A DNA stretch of 64,000 nt from Streptomyces sp. NBC_00539 (GCF_036346105.1 NZ_CP107811.1:2176501-2240500), one strand, 5' to 3'; positions 26,050-34,978 are shown, counted from the first letter of the stretch. Notes: generated by a model not told the origin, from the letters alone. Made by a program: numbers and translations.

Positions 26050-27204
26050 TCAGCGCAGTCCGGTGGAGCGGCGCAGGGCGGCCTGGATCAGGAGGTCGAC
26101 CAGCTCCGGGTACTCGACGCCCGACTCCTGCCACATGCGGGGGTACATGGAGATCGGGGTGAAGCCCGGCATCGTGTTGATCTCGTTGATGACGAAGGTG
26201 CCGTCCTCGGTGAGGAAGAAGTCGGCGCGCACCAGTCCCTCGCAGGACGCTGCCTCGAAGGCCTCGATCGCGAGCCGCTGCACCTCGGCGGTCTGCTCGG
26301 GGGTGAGCGGGGCGGGCACGATCCCGGAAGCGGAGTCGATGTACTTCGCCTCGAAGTCGTAGAAGTCGTGGCTGGAGACCGGCGGGATCTCCGCCGGGGC
26401 GCTCGCACGGGGCCCGTCCTCGAATTCCAGCACGCCGCACTCGATCTCGCGGCCGCGCAGCAGCGCCTCGACGATGATCTTCGGGTCGTGGCGCTGGGCC
26501 TCGGCGACGGCCGCGTCGAGGGCGGCGGCGTCGTCGACCTTGGTGATGCCGATCGAGGATCCGGCCCGGGCGGGCTTGATGAACAGCGGCCAGCCGTGTT
26601 CGGCGGCGAAGTCCAGGATCTTGCCGCGGGCGGCGTCCGGGTCGGACCACTCGCGGGGGCGGATGGTCACGTACGGGCCGACGTTCAGCCCGAAGGAGGT
26701 GAACACCCGCTTCATGTAGTCCTTGTCCTGGCCGACGGCCGAGGCGAGGACTCCGGAGCCGACGTAGGGGACCCCGGCGAGTTCCAGGAGCCCCTGGAGG
26801 GTGCCGTCCTCTCCGTACGGGCCGTGCAGCACGGGGAAGACGACGTCGACCTCGCCCAGGGCCTTGGGAACGGCGCCCGGCTCGGTGTAGACGACCTCGC
26901 GGTTCGCCGGGTCGACGGAGAGGACGACGGCGCCGTCCTCGGAGTCCGCGAGCTCGTCGACGTTCGGGAGCTTCCGGTCGGCGATGGCCATCCGGGAGGG
27001 CTCGTCGGCGGTCAGCGCCCACCGGCCGTCCGTGGTGATGCCGATGGGCAGCACCTCGTACTTGGACCGGTCGATGGAGCGCAGCACGGCGCCGGCCGTG
27101 ACGACCGAGATGGCGTGTTCCGAGCTGCGGCCGCCGAACACGACGGCCACGCGGGGCTTGCGGCCCTGCTGCTCAGGGGTCTGGGGGAGGTTCTCGCTGC
27201 TCAT
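26050..27204 (-). CDS. ddl: D-alanine--D-alanine ligase
   Basis: 384 residues, joins two D-Ala for peptidoglycan precursors. The ATP-grasp fold shows VAVVFGGRSSEHAISV, FPVLHGPYGEDGTLQG, FIKPARAGSSIGITKV, and the catalytic VRADFFLTEDGTFVINEINTMPGFTPISMYP. The GPYGEDG plus KY (EAKYID) residues fit a D-Ala-D-Ala rather than a D-Ala-D-Lac enzyme. Separate from gpsA by 39 bases. Confidence 0.93.
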   Translation of the reverse strand: MSSENLPQTPEQQGRKPRVAVVFGGRSSEHAISVVTAGAVLRSIDRSKYEVLPIGITTDGRWALTADEPSRMAIADRKLPNVDELADSEDGAVVLSVDPANREVVYTEPGAVPKALGEVDVVFPVLHGPYGEDGTLQGLLELAGVPYVGSGVLASAVGQDKDYMKRVFTSFGLNVGPYVTIRPREWSDPDAARGKILDFAAEHGWPLFIKPARAGSSIGITKVDDAAALDAAVAEAQRHDPKIIVEALLRGREIECGVLEFEDGPRASAPAEIPPVSSHDFYDFEAKYIDSASGIVPAPLTPEQTAEVQRLAIEAFEAASCEGLVRADFFLTEDGTFVINEINTMPGFTPISMYPRMWQESGVEYPELVDLLIQAALRRSTGLR

Positions 27205-27243
27205 ATCGCCACGAGAGTACCCGCTCGGACGTCCGGAAAGGAC

Positions 27244-28254
27244 TCAGCGGCGTTCCGGTTTGGCGCTGCGGCCCATGAGTTCCTTCAATGCGACCAGCGT
27301 GGGCTTGCCGTGGTGCACGATGTCGACGACCGTCTCGGTGATCGGCATGTCCACTCCGTGCCGGTGGGCCAGATCCGCCACGGACTGGCAGGACTTGACC
27401 CCTTCCGCGGTCTGCTTGGTGACCGCGATGGTCTCCTCCAGGGTCATCCCGCGGCCGAGGTTGGTGCCGAAGGTGTGGTTCCGGGAGAGCGGCGAGGAGC
27501 AGGTGGCGACCAGGTCGCCGAGGCCGGCCAGGCCGGAGAAGGTGAGCGGGTCCGCGCCCATGGCGAGGCCGAGGCGGGTCGTCTCGGCGAGGCCGCGGGT
27601 GATGAGCGAGCCCTTGGTGTTGTCGCCCAGGCCCATGCCGTCCGCGATGCCGACGGCGAGGCCGATGACGTTCTTGACGGCGCCGCCGAGCTCGCAGCCG
27701 ACCACGTCGGTGTTGGTGTAGGGGCGGAAGTAAGGGGTGTGGCAGGCGGCCTGGAGGCGCTGGGCGACGGCTTCGTCCACGCAGGCGACCACGGACGCGG
27801 CGGGCTGGCGGGCGGCGATCTCGCGGGCCAGGTTGGGGCCGGTGACCACGGCGACGCGCGCGGCCGGGACTCCGGCGACCTCTTCGATGACCTCGCTCAT
27901 CCGCTTGGCGGTGCCGAGTTCGATGCCCTTCATCAGGGAGACGAGCACGGTGTCGGGGGCCAGCAGCGGCGCCCAGGCGGCCAGGTTGCCGCGCAGGGTC
28001 TGGGAGGGCACGGCGAGGACCGTGAAGTCGGCCCCCTCGGCGGCTTCGGCGGCGTCGGTGGTGGCCCGGATGCCGGCGGGGAGCTCGACGCCGGGCAGGT
28101 AGTCCGGGTTGCTCCGGCCGGTGTTGACGGCGTCGGCCAGCTCCTTGCGGCGGCCCCAGAGGGTCACCTCGCAGCCGGCGTCGGCGAGGACCATGGCGAA
28201 CGCCGTGCCCCAGGAGCCGGTTCCGTACACGGCTGCCTTCACGGGACGTGTCAC
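27244..28254 (-). CDS. gpsA: NAD(P)H-dependent glycerol-3-phosphate dehydrogenase
   Basis: 336 residues, makes sn-glycerol 3-phosphate for phospholipids. NAD-binding AVYGTGSWGTAFAMVLADAG near the N terminus, GPNLAREIA, and catalytic AVKNVIGLAVGIADGMGLGDNTK are present. The GTG start at 28254 overlaps the plsC stop as GTGA, so the two lipid genes are coupled. Confidence 0.94.
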   Translation of the reverse strand: MTRPVKAAVYGTGSWGTAFAMVLADAGCEVTLWGRRKELADAVNTGRSNPDYLPGVELPAGIRATTDAAEAAEGADFTVLAVPSQTLRGNLAAWAPLLAPDTVLVSLMKGIELGTAKRMSEVIEEVAGVPAARVAVVTGPNLAREIAARQPAASVVACVDEAVAQRLQAACHTPYFRPYTNTDVVGCELGGAVKNVIGLAVGIADGMGLGDNTKGSLITRGLAETTRLGLAMGADPLTFSGLAGLGDLVATCSSPLSRNHTFGTNLGRGMTLEETIAVTKQTAEGVKSCQSVADLAHRHGVDMPITETVVDIVHHGKPTLVALKELMGRSAKPERR

Positions 28255-29003
28255 TTCATGCCCTCCCCCGCGGCCTTGCGCCGCTGTTCCGCCCTGGCCC
28301 TGCGGTGGTCGTACGGCTGCTCGGGCGCCTTCTCGCCGCGCAGCTCCTCCAGCAGCCCGGTGACCGCCGCCATGATGGCCTCGGTGGCCGCCTTGAGCAC
28401 GTCGGGGGTGGGCTCGTGGTCGTAGAACTCGGAGAGGTCCACGGGCGGCCCGGCGAGCACCTGGAGGGTCTTGCGCGGGAAGAGGCTGACCTTGTTCTCC
28501 TTGGCGTACGGCGGCATCGCGAGGTTCGCGCCCCACTGGGCCACCGGGATGACGGGGGCCTTGGTCACCAGCGCCACCCTGGCCACTCCGGTCTTGCCGG
28601 CCATGGGCCACATCCCCGGGTCGCGGGTCAAAGTGCCCTCCGGGTAAAAGGCCACGCATTCCCCGCGTTCGATGGCGGCGACGGCCGCCCGGAACGCGTC
28701 GAGGGCGTTGGTGGTCTCCCGGTAGACGGGGATCTGTCCCGAGCCGCGCAGGATCATGCCGACGAAAGGCACCTTGAACAGGGCGGCCTTCGCGAGCAGC
28801 CGCGGAACCCGGCCGGTGTTGTACTGGAAGTGCGCGTAGGAGAGCGGGTCCAGATACGAGTTGTGATTGACGGCGGTGATAAAGCCGCCGTCGGCCGGAA
28901 TGTGCTCCATTCCCCGCCAGTCCCGCTTGAAGAGCACTACCAGCGGCGGTTTCGCGATGACCGCCGCCAGGCGGTACCAGAAGCCGATTCTGCGGCGGGA
29001 CAC
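28251..29003 (-). CDS. plsC: 1-acyl-sn-glycerol-3-phosphate acyltransferase
   Basis: 250 residues, a PlsC-type acyltransferase adding the second acyl chain to lysophosphatidic acid. NHNSYLD gives the HX4D catalytic motif, with RGSGQIPVYR and the FYPEGTLTRD acceptor-binding motif downstream. Hydrophobic residues near the N terminus suggest membrane association. The GTG start at 29003 follows AGGAAGG. Operon with gpsA and probably ddl. Confidence 0.9.
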   Translation of the reverse strand: MSRRRIGFWYRLAAVIAKPPLVVLFKRDWRGMEHIPADGGFITAVNHNSYLDPLSYAHFQYNTGRVPRLLAKAALFKVPFVGMILRGSGQIPVYRETTNALDAFRAAVAAIERGECVAFYPEGTLTRDPGMWPMAGKTGVARVALVTKAPVIPVAQWGANLAMPPYAKENKVSLFPRKTLQVLAGPPVDLSEFYDHEPTPDVLKAATEAIMAAVTGLLEELRGEKAPEQPYDHRRARAEQRRKAAGEGMK

Positions 29004-29220
29004 TCGGACACCTTCCTCTAAGACCGGGGCGCGCGGGCACCTCGCGGGCCGGACAAGTGTCGCCCCAGGTCCGGTCTCTGTCGAGAACACCGTACGCCCC
29101 GCTCAGGCCGCCCGACCCACCCGTGCCCGGGCTGAGGTGACAATAGGGCGACTGATGACCGGGCCGTGACCTGACCACGGCCCGAGCGCGTGCGGGGGCG
29201 CACCGGAGGGAAGGGGGGCC

Positions 29221-30048
29221 GTGACGAACGCCGTCTGGAGTCTGGTGGTCCCGTTGAAGCCGCTCGCGCTGGCCAAGAGCCGGCTCGCGGCGGCCGTCGG
29301 CGGCTGGCGCCCGGCGCTCGCCCTGGCCTTCGCCCAGGACACCGTGGCGGGGGCGCTGGCCTGCGCGGCGGTGGCCGATGTGGTGGTCGTCACGGACGAC
29401 GCGGTGGCGGGCGCGGAACTGGCGCGGCTGGGGGCGCGGATAGTCCCCGACGCCCCCGGCGCCGGGCTCAACGCGGCGCTGGCCCACGGGGCACGGGCGG
29501 TGCGGTCGGGGCGGCCCGGGGCGGCGGTGGCCGCGCTGAACGCGGACCTGCCCGCGCTGCGGCCGCCGGAATTGCTACGCGTGCTCGATACCGCTTCGGT
29601 ATTTCCGCGGGCTTTTCTGGCCGATGCGGCGGGAATCGGGACGACCCTGCTTTCCGCTGCGCCGGACGTGGAATTGGCGCCCTCGTTCGGCGGCCCGTCG
29701 CGGGCCCGGCATTCGGCGTCCGGGGCGGTGGAAATCGCCCTGACCGGCGTCGACAGCATCCGCCGGGACGTGGACACGGGCGCGGACCTGCGCACGGCCC
29801 TCGCCCTCGGGGTCGGCCGTCACACGGCCCGATACAGTGCCGGTATGCAGGCGACCGCGTACACGTACGACTCCCAGACCCGCAGCGGCAGTGTGCTGCT
29901 GGACGACGGCACCCCGGTGCCCTTCGAGGCCGCGGCGTTCGACGCGGGCGGCCTGCGGCTGCTGCGTCCGGGACAGCGCGTGCGGATCGAGACGGAGGGT
30001 TCGGGGACGGACCTGCGCATCACCCTGGTCACCCTGCAGACGTTCTGA
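29221..30048 (+). CDS. cofC: 2-phospho-L-lactate guanylyltransferase CofC with a C-terminal extension
   Basis: 275 residues. The first part (about 1-205) is the CofC/MobA-like nucleotidyltransferase for coenzyme F420: VPLKPLALAKSRLAAA, DVVVVTDDA, LNAALAHGARAV, ALNADLPALRPPEL and the RRDVDTGADL end. From residue 209 a separate 67-residue module (MQATAYTYD ... RITLVTLQTF) follows that looks like a small beta-barrel. Its Met (ATG at 29845) could mark an independent gene in relatives, but no stop codon or ribosome site separates the two here. It may be a fusion or a translational restart. Confidence 0.82.
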   Translation: MTNAVWSLVVPLKPLALAKSRLAAAVGGWRPALALAFAQDTVAGALACAAVADVVVVTDDAVAGAELARLGARIVPDAPGAGLNAALAHGARAVRSGRPGAAVAALNADLPALRPPELLRVLDTASVFPRAFLADAAGIGTTLLSAAPDVELAPSFGGPSRARHSASGAVEIALTGVDSIRRDVDTGADLRTALALGVGRHTARYSAGMQATAYTYDSQTRSGSVLLDDGTPVPFEAAAFDAGGLRLLRPGQRVRIETEGSGTDLRITLVTLQTF

Positions 30049-30089
30049 CGGGGCTGCGCGCCCACCACCGGGCCGTGCGGACGCACCGC

Positions 30090-30122
30090 GGGCCGGCTTC
30101 CCCGCCCTGGGGAAGCCGGCCC
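30090..30122. terminator. Bidirectional terminator between cofC and hupS
   Basis: A perfect 14-bp stem (GGGCCGGCTTCCCC) with loop GCCCT lies between two convergent genes. Confidence 0.8.
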
Positions 30123-30145
30123 GGCGTGTGTGACTCGCGCCCCCG

Positions 30146-30823
30146 CTACTTCTTGCGGGCGGTGGTCTTCTTCGCGGTGGTCTTGCGCGCCGTCGTCTTC
30201 TTGGCGGGCGCCGTGGTCTTCGCGGTGGTCTTCTTGGCCGCCGGAGCCGTCTTCTTGGCCGTGGACGTGGCCTTCTTGGCGGTGGTCTTCTTCGCCGCGG
30301 CCGTGGTGGAGCCGGCCGCCGTCTTCTTCGTGGCGGGGGAGGTCTTCTTTGCGGCCGCGGTCGTCTTCTTGGCGGCGGCCTTCTTGGTGGTGGCGGCGGT
30401 CGTGGTCTTGCGCGCGGAGGTCGACTTGGCGGCCGTCTTCTTCGCGGTGGCCTTCTTGCCGACGGCCTTGGCGACGGTGGGCGGCGCGCCCGTGAGGCTG
30501 CCCTTCGGCGCCTTCTTGACGGCGACCTCTCCACCCTTGGGGAGCTTCTTGGTGCCGCTGACCAGGTCCTTGAAGCCCTGACCCGCGCGGAAACGGGGAA
30601 CCGAGGTCTTCTTGACCCGGACGCGCTCACCCGTCTGCGGGTTGCGGGCGTAGCGGGCCGGACGGTCGACCTTCTCGAACGAGCCGAAGCCGGTGACCGA
30701 GACCCGGTCGCCCGCGACGACCGCGCGGACCATGGCGTCCAGTACCGCGTCGACCGCGTCCGCGGCCTGCTGGCGGCCGCCGAGCTTGTCGGCAATCGCT
30801 TCTACGAGCTGCGCCTTGTTCAC
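30146..30823 (-). CDS. hupS: HU-family nucleoid protein with a lysine-rich tail (HupS)
   Basis: 225 residues. The N-terminal 1-93 is a complete HU fold (NKAQLVEAIADKLG, SVTGFGSFEKVDRPARYARNP, VPRFRAGQGFKDLV). The rest is a low-complexity histone-H1-like tail of Lys, Ala and Thr (repeats of KKTTAKK type). HU proteins with such tails compact DNA in spores and late-growth Streptomyces. The GTG start at 30823 has GGGGAAG upstream; the frame is open further, but that would add an unrelated N terminus. Confidence 0.93.
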   Translation of the reverse strand: MNKAQLVEAIADKLGGRQQAADAVDAVLDAMVRAVVAGDRVSVTGFGSFEKVDRPARYARNPQTGERVRVKKTSVPRFRAGQGFKDLVSGTKKLPKGGEVAVKKAPKGSLTGAPPTVAKAVGKKATAKKTAAKSTSARKTTTAATTKKAAAKKTTAAAKKTSPATKKTAAGSTTAAAKKTTAKKATSTAKKTAPAAKKTTAKTTAPAKKTTARKTTAKKTTARKK

Positions 30824-30967
30824 GTCTTCCCCTTCGGAGACTTCGCCAGAACGAATGTGTTCAAGCTTATTTCGCACGTTAGGCGGATATATACCGCAAA
30901 TCAAACACGAAACGGGCTAATCACCCTAGTGCCGCAACGTTGTAAGCCGTTACGGAGTTCCTTCGCA

Positions 30968-31195
30968 TCAGTCGCCTTCAGGGAATCGACCCTCGTCGAG
31001 GTCCTTCATCAACCTGTCCAGGCGCCTTGCCGCATCGGCGAGATCATGCTTCGCCGCAGCCGTGACGACCAACAGCTTCCGGGACAGCGCCATCCGTACG
31101 CCCTCCGGGACTTGCAGCGTGCGCACCCTTGCGTGTGCTTCTTTCAGTCGGTTCGCGACGACTTCGTAGAGCTCAAGTTGACTGTCGCGTTCCAT
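30968..31195 (-). CDS. Conserved small hypothetical protein
   Basis: 75 residues, ATG at 31195, mostly helical and charged (VVANRLKEAHARVRTLQVPEGVRMALSRK). A LLVVTAAAKHDLADAARRLDRLMKDLDEG segment could be a second helix. It lies between hupS and leuD on the same strand, in a place where I recall a small conserved protein in streptomycetes. No function recognised. Confidence 0.6.
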   Translation of the reverse strand: MERDSQLELYEVVANRLKEAHARVRTLQVPEGVRMALSRKLLVVTAAAKHDLADAARRLDRLMKDLDEGRFPEGD

Positions 31196-31250
31196 GCACA
31201 GATTGTGCCATCTGGGGCGAGTTGTCGCCTCACGGGGCCTCAACACACGA

Positions 31251-31282
31251 CTGTGCCCCCCGCCGGGAGGCGGAGGGCACAG
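31251..31282 (-). terminator. Terminator downstream of leuD
   Basis: A 14-bp stem (CTGTGCCCCCCGCC with GGCGGAGGGCACAG) and GGGA loop. On the minus strand the only non-Watson-Crick pair is G:U. It probably ends the leuCD transcript. Confidence 0.65.
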
Positions 31283-31332
31283 TGGGGGCGTCGTGATCAC
31301 CCGAGGGCGAATAAGCGCTGATCAGGCTGGAA

Positions 31333-31926
31333 TCACGCCTGAATCGTGCGCGGCTTGAACGTGGGCCGGGTGCTTTCGTACGTGGCGATGTCCGCTTCGT
31401 TCTGAAGGGTGAGGGAGATGTCGTCCAGACCCTCCAGCAGGCGCCAGCGGGCGTTGTCGTCGAGTTCGAACTCCGCCTCGACGCCTTCGGCTCGGACCTT
31501 GCGGTCCACGAGGTCGACCGTGATCTCGGCGGTGGGGTCGGCCTCGGTCAGCTGCCACAGCCGCTCGACCGTCTCCTGGGGCAGGACGACGGTCAGCAAG
31601 CCGTTCTTCAACGAGTTGCCGCGGAAGATGTCGGCGAAGCGCGAGGAGATGACGGTCTTGAAGCCGAAGTTCTGCAGGGCCCAGACGGCGTGCTCGCGCG
31701 AGGAGCCGGTACCGAAGTCGGGGCCGGCGACCAGCACGGTCGCGCCGGCGCGCTCCGGACGGTTGGTGACGAACTCCGGGTCCTTGCGCCAGGCCTCGAA
31801 GAGCCCGTCCTCGAACCCGTCGCGGGTGATCTTCTTCAGCCAGTGCGCCGGGATGATCTGGTCGGTGTCGACGTTGCTGCGGCGCAGCGGCACGGCCCGG
31901 CCGGTGTGGGTGGTGAAAGCTTCCAT
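31333..31926 (-). CDS. leuD: 3-isopropylmalate dehydratase small subunit
   Basis: 197 residues. Aconitase swivel domain: [57 protein letters not shown]. Partner of LeuC, three bases downstream of it. Converts 2-isopropylmalate to 3-isopropylmalate in leucine synthesis; swivel domains of this type can also serve citraconate in the CimA pathway. Confidence 0.95.
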   Translation of the reverse strand: MEAFTTHTGRAVPLRRSNVDTDQIIPAHWLKKITRDGFEDGLFEAWRKDPEFVTNRPERAGATVLVAGPDFGTGSSREHAVWALQNFGFKTVISSRFADIFRGNSLKNGLLTVVLPQETVERLWQLTEADPTAEITVDLVDRKVRAEGVEAEFELDDNARWRLLEGLDDISLTLQNEADIATYESTRPTFKPRTIQA

Positions 31927-31929
31927 GAT

Positions 31930-33354
31930 TCAGACTCCGGCGGGGGCGGTGGCGTCGGACAGGTCGGCGGGCGAGGCCAGGTGGCCCAGTACCGCGGTCG
32001 CGGCGGCCACCTGCGGGGAGACCAGGTGGGTGCGCCCGCCCTTGCCCTGGCGGCCCTCGAAGTTGCGGTTGGAGGTGGACGCGGAACGCTCACCGGGGGC
32101 CAGTTGGTCGGGGTTCATGCCCAGACACATCGAGCAGCCCGCGTGCCGCCATTCGGCCCCGGCCTCCTTGAAGACCTTGTCCAGGCCCTCCTCCACGGCC
32201 TGGAGCGCGACGCGGACCGAGCCGGGGACGACCAGCATCCGTACGCCGTCGGCGACTTTGCGGCCCTCGACGATGCCCGCGACGGCGCGCAGGTCCTCGA
32301 TCCGGCCGTTGGTGCAGGAACCTACGAAGACGGTGTCGACCTTGATGTCGCGCAGCGGCTGTCCGGCCGTCAACCCCATGTACTCCAGGGCCTTTTCGGC
32401 GGCGAGGCGCTCCGAAGCGTCCTCGTACGAAGCCGGGTCGGGGACGCTGGCCGACAGCGGCGCGCCCTGGCCCGGGTTGGTGCCCCAGGTGACGAACGGC
32501 GACAGCGAGGCGCCGTCGATGACGACCTCGGCGTCGAAGACGGCGTCGTCGTCGGTGCGCAGCGTCTTCCAGTAGGCGACCGCCGCGTCCCAGTCCTCGC
32601 CCTCGGGGGCGTGGTCGCGGCCCTGGAGGTAGTCGAAGGTGGTCTGGTCGGGGGCGATCATGCCCGCGCGGGCGCCGGCCTCGATCGACATGTTGCAGAT
32701 GGTCATGCGGGCTTCCATCGAGAGCTCCTCGATGGCCTCGCCGCGGTATTCCAGGATGTAGCCCTGGCCGCCGCCGGTGCCGATCTTCGCGATGATCGCC
32801 AGGATCAGGTCCTTGGCGGTGACGCCCTCGGCCAGCGCGCCGGTGACGGTGATCGCCATCGTCTTGGGGCGGGCCAGAGGCAGCGTCTGGGTCGCCAGCA
32901 CGTGCTCGACCTGGCTGGTGCCGATGCCGAAGGCCAGCGCACCGAAGGCGCCGTGCGTGGAGGTGTGCGAGTCGCCGCAGACCACGGTGGTGCCGGGCTG
33001 GGTCAGTCCGAGCTGCGGTCCCACCACGTGGACGACGCCCTGCTCGACGTCGCCCAGCGAGTGCAGGCGGACCCCGAACTCGGCGCAGTTGCGCCGCAGC
33101 GTCTCCAGCTGGGCCCGGGAAACCGGGTCCGCGATCGGCTTGTCGATGTCGATGGTGGGGGTGTTGTGGTCCTCGGTCGCGATGGTGAGGTCCAGGCGAC
33201 GGACCTTGCGGCCGGCCTGGCGCAGACCCTCGAAGGCCTGGGGGCTGGTCACCTCGTGCAGCAGGTGCAGATCGATGAAGAGGAGGTCGGGCTCGCCCTC
33301 GGCGCGCCGGACGACATGGTCGTCCCAGACCTTCTCCGCGAGTGTCCTACCCAT
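31930..33354 (-). CDS. leuC: 3-isopropylmalate dehydratase large subunit
   Basis: 474 residues, the [4Fe-4S] catalytic subunit. [35 protein letters not shown] and the cluster cysteines in [15 protein letters not shown] and [14 protein letters not shown] are all present. Operon with leuD. The start at 33354 faces the divergent IclR-type gene ndgR, which regulates leuCD in S. coelicolor. Confidence 0.95.
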   Translation of the reverse strand: MGRTLAEKVWDDHVVRRAEGEPDLLFIDLHLLHEVTSPQAFEGLRQAGRKVRRLDLTIATEDHNTPTIDIDKPIADPVSRAQLETLRRNCAEFGVRLHSLGDVEQGVVHVVGPQLGLTQPGTTVVCGDSHTSTHGAFGALAFGIGTSQVEHVLATQTLPLARPKTMAITVTGALAEGVTAKDLILAIIAKIGTGGGQGYILEYRGEAIEELSMEARMTICNMSIEAGARAGMIAPDQTTFDYLQGRDHAPEGEDWDAAVAYWKTLRTDDDAVFDAEVVIDGASLSPFVTWGTNPGQGAPLSASVPDPASYEDASERLAAEKALEYMGLTAGQPLRDIKVDTVFVGSCTNGRIEDLRAVAGIVEGRKVADGVRMLVVPGSVRVALQAVEEGLDKVFKEAGAEWRHAGCSMCLGMNPDQLAPGERSASTSNRNFEGRQGKGGRTHLVSPQVAAATAVLGHLASPADLSDATAPAGV

Positions 33355-33442
33355 CGCTTTCCCTCCGGCTCACCGTCCCGGACCCAGTGGTTCGTGGACC
33401 CGTACATACAGACTCGCTGTTTCTTGGAAAAATTGAACTTGC

Positions 33443-33459
33443 GTTTCACAGTGTGAGAC
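33443..33459. promoter_or_regulatory. Putative NdgR operator between leuC and ndgR
   Basis: GTTTCACAGTGTGAGAC is a 17-bp palindrome, 7 of 8 arm positions matching around a central G, in the 119-bp divergent promoter region. IclR-family sites are about this size. The site is 15 bases upstream of the ndgR start. Confidence 0.55.
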
Positions 33460-33473
33460 GTGAATATCGTTTC

Positions 33474-34190
33474 ATGGACAACTCTAGCGGCGTCGGCGTT
33501 CTCGACAAGGCAGCTCTGGTACTGAGCGCACTGGAGTCCGGTCCGGCCACCCTCGCCGGGCTGGTCGCGGCGACAGGGCTCGCACGACCCACGGCACATC
33601 GCCTTGCCGTGGCACTGGAACACCACCGGATGGTGGCGAGGGACATGCAGGGCCGGTTCATCCTCGGCCCGCGGCTGGCAGAGCTTGCCGCCGCGGCCGG
33701 CGAGGACCGCCTGCTGGCCACGGCCGGACCGGTGCTCACCCACCTCCGCGACGTGACGGGCGAGAGCGCGCAGCTCTACCGGCGTCAGGGCGACATGCGC
33801 ATCTGCGTGGCGGCGGCCGAGCGGCTGTCGGGCCTGCGGGACACCGTCCCGGTGGGCTCCACGCTCCCGATGAAGGCCGGCTCGGCCGCGCAGATCCTGA
33901 TGGCCTGGGAGGAGCCCGAGCGGCTCCACCGCGGGCTCCAGGGCGCGCGCTTCACCGCGACGGCCCTGTCGGGCGTACGGCGCCGCGGCTGGGCCCAGTC
34001 GATCGGCGAACGGGAGCCCGGTGTGGCCTCCGTCTCGGCGCCGGTGCGCGGGCCCTCGAACCGGGTGGTGGCCGCGGTGTCGGTCTCCGGCCCGATCGAG
34101 CGCCTGACCCGCCACCCGGGCCGGATGCACGCACAGGCGGTCATCGATGCCGCGGGCCGGCTCACGGAGGCCCTGCGCCGCTCCGGCTGA
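33474..34190 (+). CDS. ndgR: IclR-family regulator NdgR
   Basis: 238 residues. N-terminal winged HTH (VLDKAALVLSAL, ATLAGLVAATGLARPTAHRLA) followed by the IclR effector domain (VGSTLPMKAGSAAQILMAW, RRRGWAQSIGEREPGVASVSAPV, AVSVSGPIERLT). Known in S. coelicolor as a regulator of leucine and quorum/nitrogen-dependent genes. The ATG at 33474 lacks an obvious Shine-Dalgarno site, and a longer frame from 33342 reads through the shared promoter, so I keep the ATG; leaderless initiation is possible. Confidence 0.9.
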   Translation: MDNSSGVGVLDKAALVLSALESGPATLAGLVAATGLARPTAHRLAVALEHHRMVARDMQGRFILGPRLAELAAAAGEDRLLATAGPVLTHLRDVTGESAQLYRRQGDMRICVAAAERLSGLRDTVPVGSTLPMKAGSAAQILMAWEEPERLHRGLQGARFTATALSGVRRRGWAQSIGEREPGVASVSAPVRGPSNRVVAAVSVSGPIERLTRHPGRMHAQAVIDAAGRLTEALRRSG

Positions 34191-34344
34191 CCTTTCCCCG
34201 CCCTTCCCCCCGTCCCTCCGGGCCCGGGGCGCGTACGACGCCGCACACGTCCGAACACGCGCCCCCGGGCCCGTACTTATAGGCCCGCGCGGGTCCTCGC
34301 CAGACCCCGCACGCTTCCCGACATGACGAGTCCCGGACATGCGA

Positions 34345-34377
34345 AGAGGCCCTCCGCGATGATCGCGGAGGGCCTCT
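34345..34377. terminator. Bidirectional terminator between ndgR and the tRNA array
   Basis: A perfect 16-bp stem (AGAGGCCCTCCGCGAT and complement) around a single G ends the plus-strand ndgR transcript and the minus-strand tRNA transcript. Confidence 0.75.
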
Positions 34378-34385
34378 CCCGTACG

Positions 34386-34458
34386 TACCCCCGACCGGAT
34401 TCGAACCGGCGCTACCGCCTTGAGAGGGCGGCGTGCTAGGCCGCTACACAACGGGGGC
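34386..34458 (-). tRNA. tRNA-Glu (CUC), copy 1
   Basis: 73 nt. Read on the minus strand it starts GCCCCCGTTGTGTAGCGG, has anticodon loop CTCTCAA (anticodon CTC), T arm GGTTCGAATCC and discriminator A. No encoded CCA. Identical to the copies at 34585 and 34722. Confidence 0.93.
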
Positions 34459-34485
34459 AAAGCACTGCGTTACTGCTGCACTGCG

Positions 34486-34557
34486 CTGGGCTACCAGGAC
34501 TCGAACCTAGAATAAGGGAACCAGAAACCCTCGTGTTGCCAATTACACTATAGCCCA
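34486..34557 (-). tRNA. tRNA-Gln (CUG), copy 1
   Basis: 72 nt. Acceptor TGGGCTA pairs with TAGCCCA; anticodon CTG in loop TTCTGGT; T arm GGTTCGAGTCC. The pair at the top of the anticodon stem (31-39) reads U-U. No encoded CCA. Identical to the copy at 34822. Confidence 0.92.
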
Positions 34558-34584
34558 TAGTGGTCTAGACCATGCTAGACGTAG

Positions 34585-34657
34585 TACCCCCGACCGGATT
34601 CGAACCGGCGCTACCGCCTTGAGAGGGCGGCGTGCTAGGCCGCTACACAACGGGGGC
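34585..34657 (-). tRNA. tRNA-Glu (CUC), copy 2
   Basis: 73 nt, same sequence as the copy at 34386 in all positions I compared, with unrelated flanks (tagtggtctagac on one side, tcctgcatcaagacg on the other). Confidence 0.93.
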
Positions 34658-34721
34658 CCTAGCGATCCTGCATCAAGACGTCCGGGAGCTACCCAAGTGG
34701 AGGTCTTGCGGGAAGGATCTG

Positions 34722-34794
34722 TACCCCCGACCGGATTCGAACCGGCGCTACCGCCTTGAGAGGGCGGCGTGCTAGGCCGCTACACAACGGGGGC
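34722..34794 (-). tRNA. tRNA-Glu (CUC), copy 3
   Basis: 73 nt, identical to copies 1 and 2. Together with the following spacer and tRNA-Gln it repeats the 34386-34557 unit. Confidence 0.93.
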
Positions 34795-34821
34795 AAAGCA
34801 CTGCGTTACTGCTGCACTGCG

Positions 34822-34893
34822 CTGGGCTACCAGGACTCGAACCTAGAATAAGGGAACCAGAAACCCTCGTGTTGCCAATTACACTATAGCCCA
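34822..34893 (-). tRNA. tRNA-Gln (CUG), copy 2
   Basis: 72 nt, identical to copy 1. On the minus strand it is the first tRNA of the array (order Gln-Glu-Glu-Gln-Glu). Confidence 0.92.
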
Positions 34894-34978
34894 CCAAAAT
34901 GCAAGCCCCGGGGGGACTTTCATTCGGTTAGCGCCTCCGTCCGGCCTTCCGGCCCGCTCGGGCGGCGCAGAAAGAACA

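Larger units (their letters stand above)
34386..34893 (-). repeat. Duplicated tRNA-Glu/tRNA-Gln unit
   Basis: The 172-bp unit at 34386-34557 (tRNA-Glu, 27-base spacer, tRNA-Gln) recurs at 34722-34893 with the spacer also identical. A third tRNA-Glu lies between the units at 34585. Confidence 0.85.

Noticed and set aside
30146-30540. A repetitive region that could be mistaken for a low-complexity insertion or satellite DNA.
   Set aside because: It encodes the Lys/Ala/Thr tail of HupS in frame, as in other HU proteins of the genus.
34459-34485. The spacer between the tRNA genes considered as an attachment site for an integrative element.
   Set aside because: No integrase or foreign-looking genes flank the array, and the repeat is fully explained by duplication of the tRNA-Glu/tRNA-Gln unit.
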